Shown: piece after piece, positions 52,132 to 52,876 of the stretch | Position numbering within the stretch: position 1 is the first letter of the stretch | Layout of the letters: each line of letters opens with the position of its first letter | Source: Paludibacteraceae bacterium | Lineage (GTDB): Bacteria > Bacteroidota > Bacteroidia > Bacteroidales > Paludibacteraceae | Length of the DNA stretch: 52,876 bases | Assembly: GCA_024692565.1 (NCBI GenBank) | Contig: JAILMN010000018.1 | Coordinates: forward strand, 1 to 52,876 | Reading direction: 5' to 3' | The notes under the pieces: generated by a model | What the model was told of the DNA's origin: nothing | What the model saw: the letters and a program-made list of their open reading frames with translations, nothing else | Databases searched by the model: none | Position numbers and translations under genes: made by a program

Positions 52132-52509
52132 ATGAAACGATTATTTATTCTTTTAATGCCCGTTATGATGTTAGGATTGACGGCATGCGGCGACCAATTA
52201 ACGCCGGAGCAAGCAGAAGAAGCTGTATTGCAAGGAGAAAGAGACAGACTTCCCTTATTGAAGCAGGAAATGGCTTATTTCGCAAGTGATATTACCATCG
52301 ACAGCATGCATATAACGATTGCGGAAGAACCTATGCAGGGATACCTATATACTACATGGATAAGTAACGGCAAACAGAGGACAGAAACGCCTATTATCGT
52401 TGTGGTAGACAGTATCCGGAGCGACGAGACACGCAGCGGCTATATTCAGTGGTTGTCCAGATGGGATGCTGCAGCCAAATCTTATCTCATGAAAGGCCTT
52501 TCGTTTTAA
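52132..52509 (+). CDS. Lipoprotein of unknown function
   Basis: 125 residues. ATG 52132 gives MKRLFILLMPVMMLGLTACG with lipobox Cys19; an earlier in-frame ATG at 52069 would start inside the hairpin repeat and hide the signal. The mature part starts with a helix (TPEQAEEAVLQGERDRLPLL) and continues with strands (SMHITIAEEPMQGYLYTTWI, TPIIVVVDSIRSDE). Family not recognised. It shares its first ~24 coding bases with the gene at 49496. Confidence 0.75.
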   Translation: MKRLFILLMPVMMLGLTACGDQLTPEQAEEAVLQGERDRLPLLKQEMAYFASDITIDSMHITIAEEPMQGYLYTTWISNGKQRTETPIIVVVDSIRSDETRSGYIQWLSRWDAAAKSYLMKGLSF

Positions 52510-52546
52510 TTAACGTGCGAGAAGGGGGAAAAACAGGTTTTTGGTA

Positions 52547-52575
52547 AAGAAGGCGGCGAAAAAGGCCGCTTTCTT
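52547..52575 (+). terminator. Rho-independent terminator
   Basis: AAGAAGGCGGC and GCCGCTTTCTT form an 11-bp stem with one G-U pair around GAAAAAG, followed by TGTGTT rather than a clean T-run. It ends the small secreted-protein run before the mutA promoter. Confidence 0.65.
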
Positions 52576-52614
52576 TGTGTTGGGAGCAGTATTTTGTGAA
52601 AAAATGAAAAAAAA

Positions 52615-52647
52615 TTTGCACATGTCGAAAAAAAAACTTAACTTTGT
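52615..52647 (+). promoter_or_regulatory. Promoter of mutA
   Basis: TTTG 52615-52618, 20-nt spacer, TAACTTTGT 52639-52647. The -7 box ends in GT instead of the GC seen at the other promoters. The leader to ATG 52736 is about 80 nt. Confidence 0.7.
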
Positions 52648-52681
52648 GCGATTTTTGGCTCGCAAGCCTGCGAAAGCCCTA

Positions 52682-52723
52682 AAATATAAAATTTAAAATC
52701 TAAAATATCAAATATTAAATTCT
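52682..52723 (+). repeat. 7-bp tandem repeat in the mutA leader
   Basis: Six units of the form AAATNNN: AAATATA, AAATTTA, AAATCTA, AAATATC, AAATATT, AAATTCT. They lie 12 bp before the start codon. Confidence 0.7.
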
Positions 52724-52735
52724 AATTTAATTATC

Positions 52736-52876
52736 ATGGCAGACAATGAAAAATTAAATCTGTTGGCCGATTTTGCGCCGGTGTCGAAACAGGCATGGAA
52801 GGACAAAATCATTGCCGACCTCAAAGGTGCCGATTTCGATAAGAAATTGGTGTGGCGCACGCCGGAAGGCTTCAGC
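52736..52876 (+). CDS. mutA: Methylmalonyl-CoA mutase small subunit, 3' truncated
   Basis: The first 47 codons: MADNEKLNLLADFAPVSKQA and WKDKIIADLKGADFDKKLVW, then RTPEGFS at the window edge. This N-terminus is characteristic of the small (beta, MutA) subunit in Bacteroidales, where MutAB interconverts succinyl-CoA and methylmalonyl-CoA with B12 for propionate formation. The larger mutB would be expected next, outside the window. It has its own promoter and terminator-isolated leader. Confidence 0.88.
   Translation, partial: MADNEKLNLLADFAPVSKQAWKDKIIADLKGADFDKKLVWRTPEGFS

Noticed and set aside
1..52876. tRNA genes, insertion sequences, prophage or integrase
   Set aside because: No cloverleaf-like segment, transposase, integrase or terminal inverted repeat was found by reading both strands, though short RNAs could be missed without a covariance search.

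Overview
The window comes from a member of the Bacteroidota, most likely an uncultured member of the order Bacteroidales. The signs are promoters of the Bacteroidetes -33/-7 type (TTTG or TTG, 19-20 nt, TAnnTTTGC), start sites without Shine-Dalgarno sequences, secreted Ig-like proteins with C-terminal tails that resemble type IX secretion signals, and family members typical of this order (WbqC-like, DUF4254, Wzi-like, M6 proteases, methylmalonyl-CoA mutase small subunit). Genes are packed tightly, often with ATGA, TAATG or GTGA junctions. I see no tRNA, rRNA, CRISPR array, transposase or phage gene.

Layout. 1-1804: end of an MBOAT O-acyltransferase, then coaE. 1928-4450: a secreted Ig-like protein. 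4819-8494: dapB, lepB, a WbqC-like gene and ilvE in a chain. 8598-17479: a long + strand run with a peptide transporter, a coiled-coil protein, rsmI, two lipid-linked glycan flippases, riboflavin synthase, two FKBP prolyl isomerases and truA. 17473-23505 (-): a 2010-residue Ig-like repeat surface protein, followed by a small secreted protein (-). 24746-33733: mlaE-mlaF, a free-standing M6 propeptide-like protein, two M6 proteases, an exonuclease III, lptB, a Kelch lipoprotein and a Wzi-like outer-membrane protein. 33727-38800: an LPS/glycan cluster with DUF4254, GT9, two GT2, a sugar kinase and a GT4. 38782-43772 (-): grpE, dnaJ, two beta-barrel proteins and an O-antigen ligase-like protein. 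44076-52509: an internally deleted xanthine phosphoribosyltransferase, a DUF4143 ATPase, a peroxiredoxin, a Nudix hydrolase, a membrane-anchored UvrD helicase and small secreted proteins. 52736-end: start of mutA.

Most of the recognisable biology is envelope construction: LPS core and O-antigen sugars, flippases, LptB, MlaEF, surface Ig-like proteins and periplasmic folding helpers. Housekeeping genes are mixed in.

The least explained signals are in the DNA itself. (a) A 33-nt leader repeat upstream of the ATPase gene places two GTG-TAA start-stop pairs exactly in phase with the true ATG. (b) A 53-bp repeat sits inside dapB, in frame, and again across the dapB stop codon. (c) Four-unit 11-bp tandem arrays with unrelated units precede the same AT palindrome in two intergenic regions, and a third 11-bp array lies inside a glycosyltransferase gene. 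(d) Many short gaps are filled with 7-8 bp tandem repeats that run up to the start codon, each with its own unit. (e) There is a free-standing M6 propeptide. (f) grpE has a long structured leader and in-frame repeat insertions.
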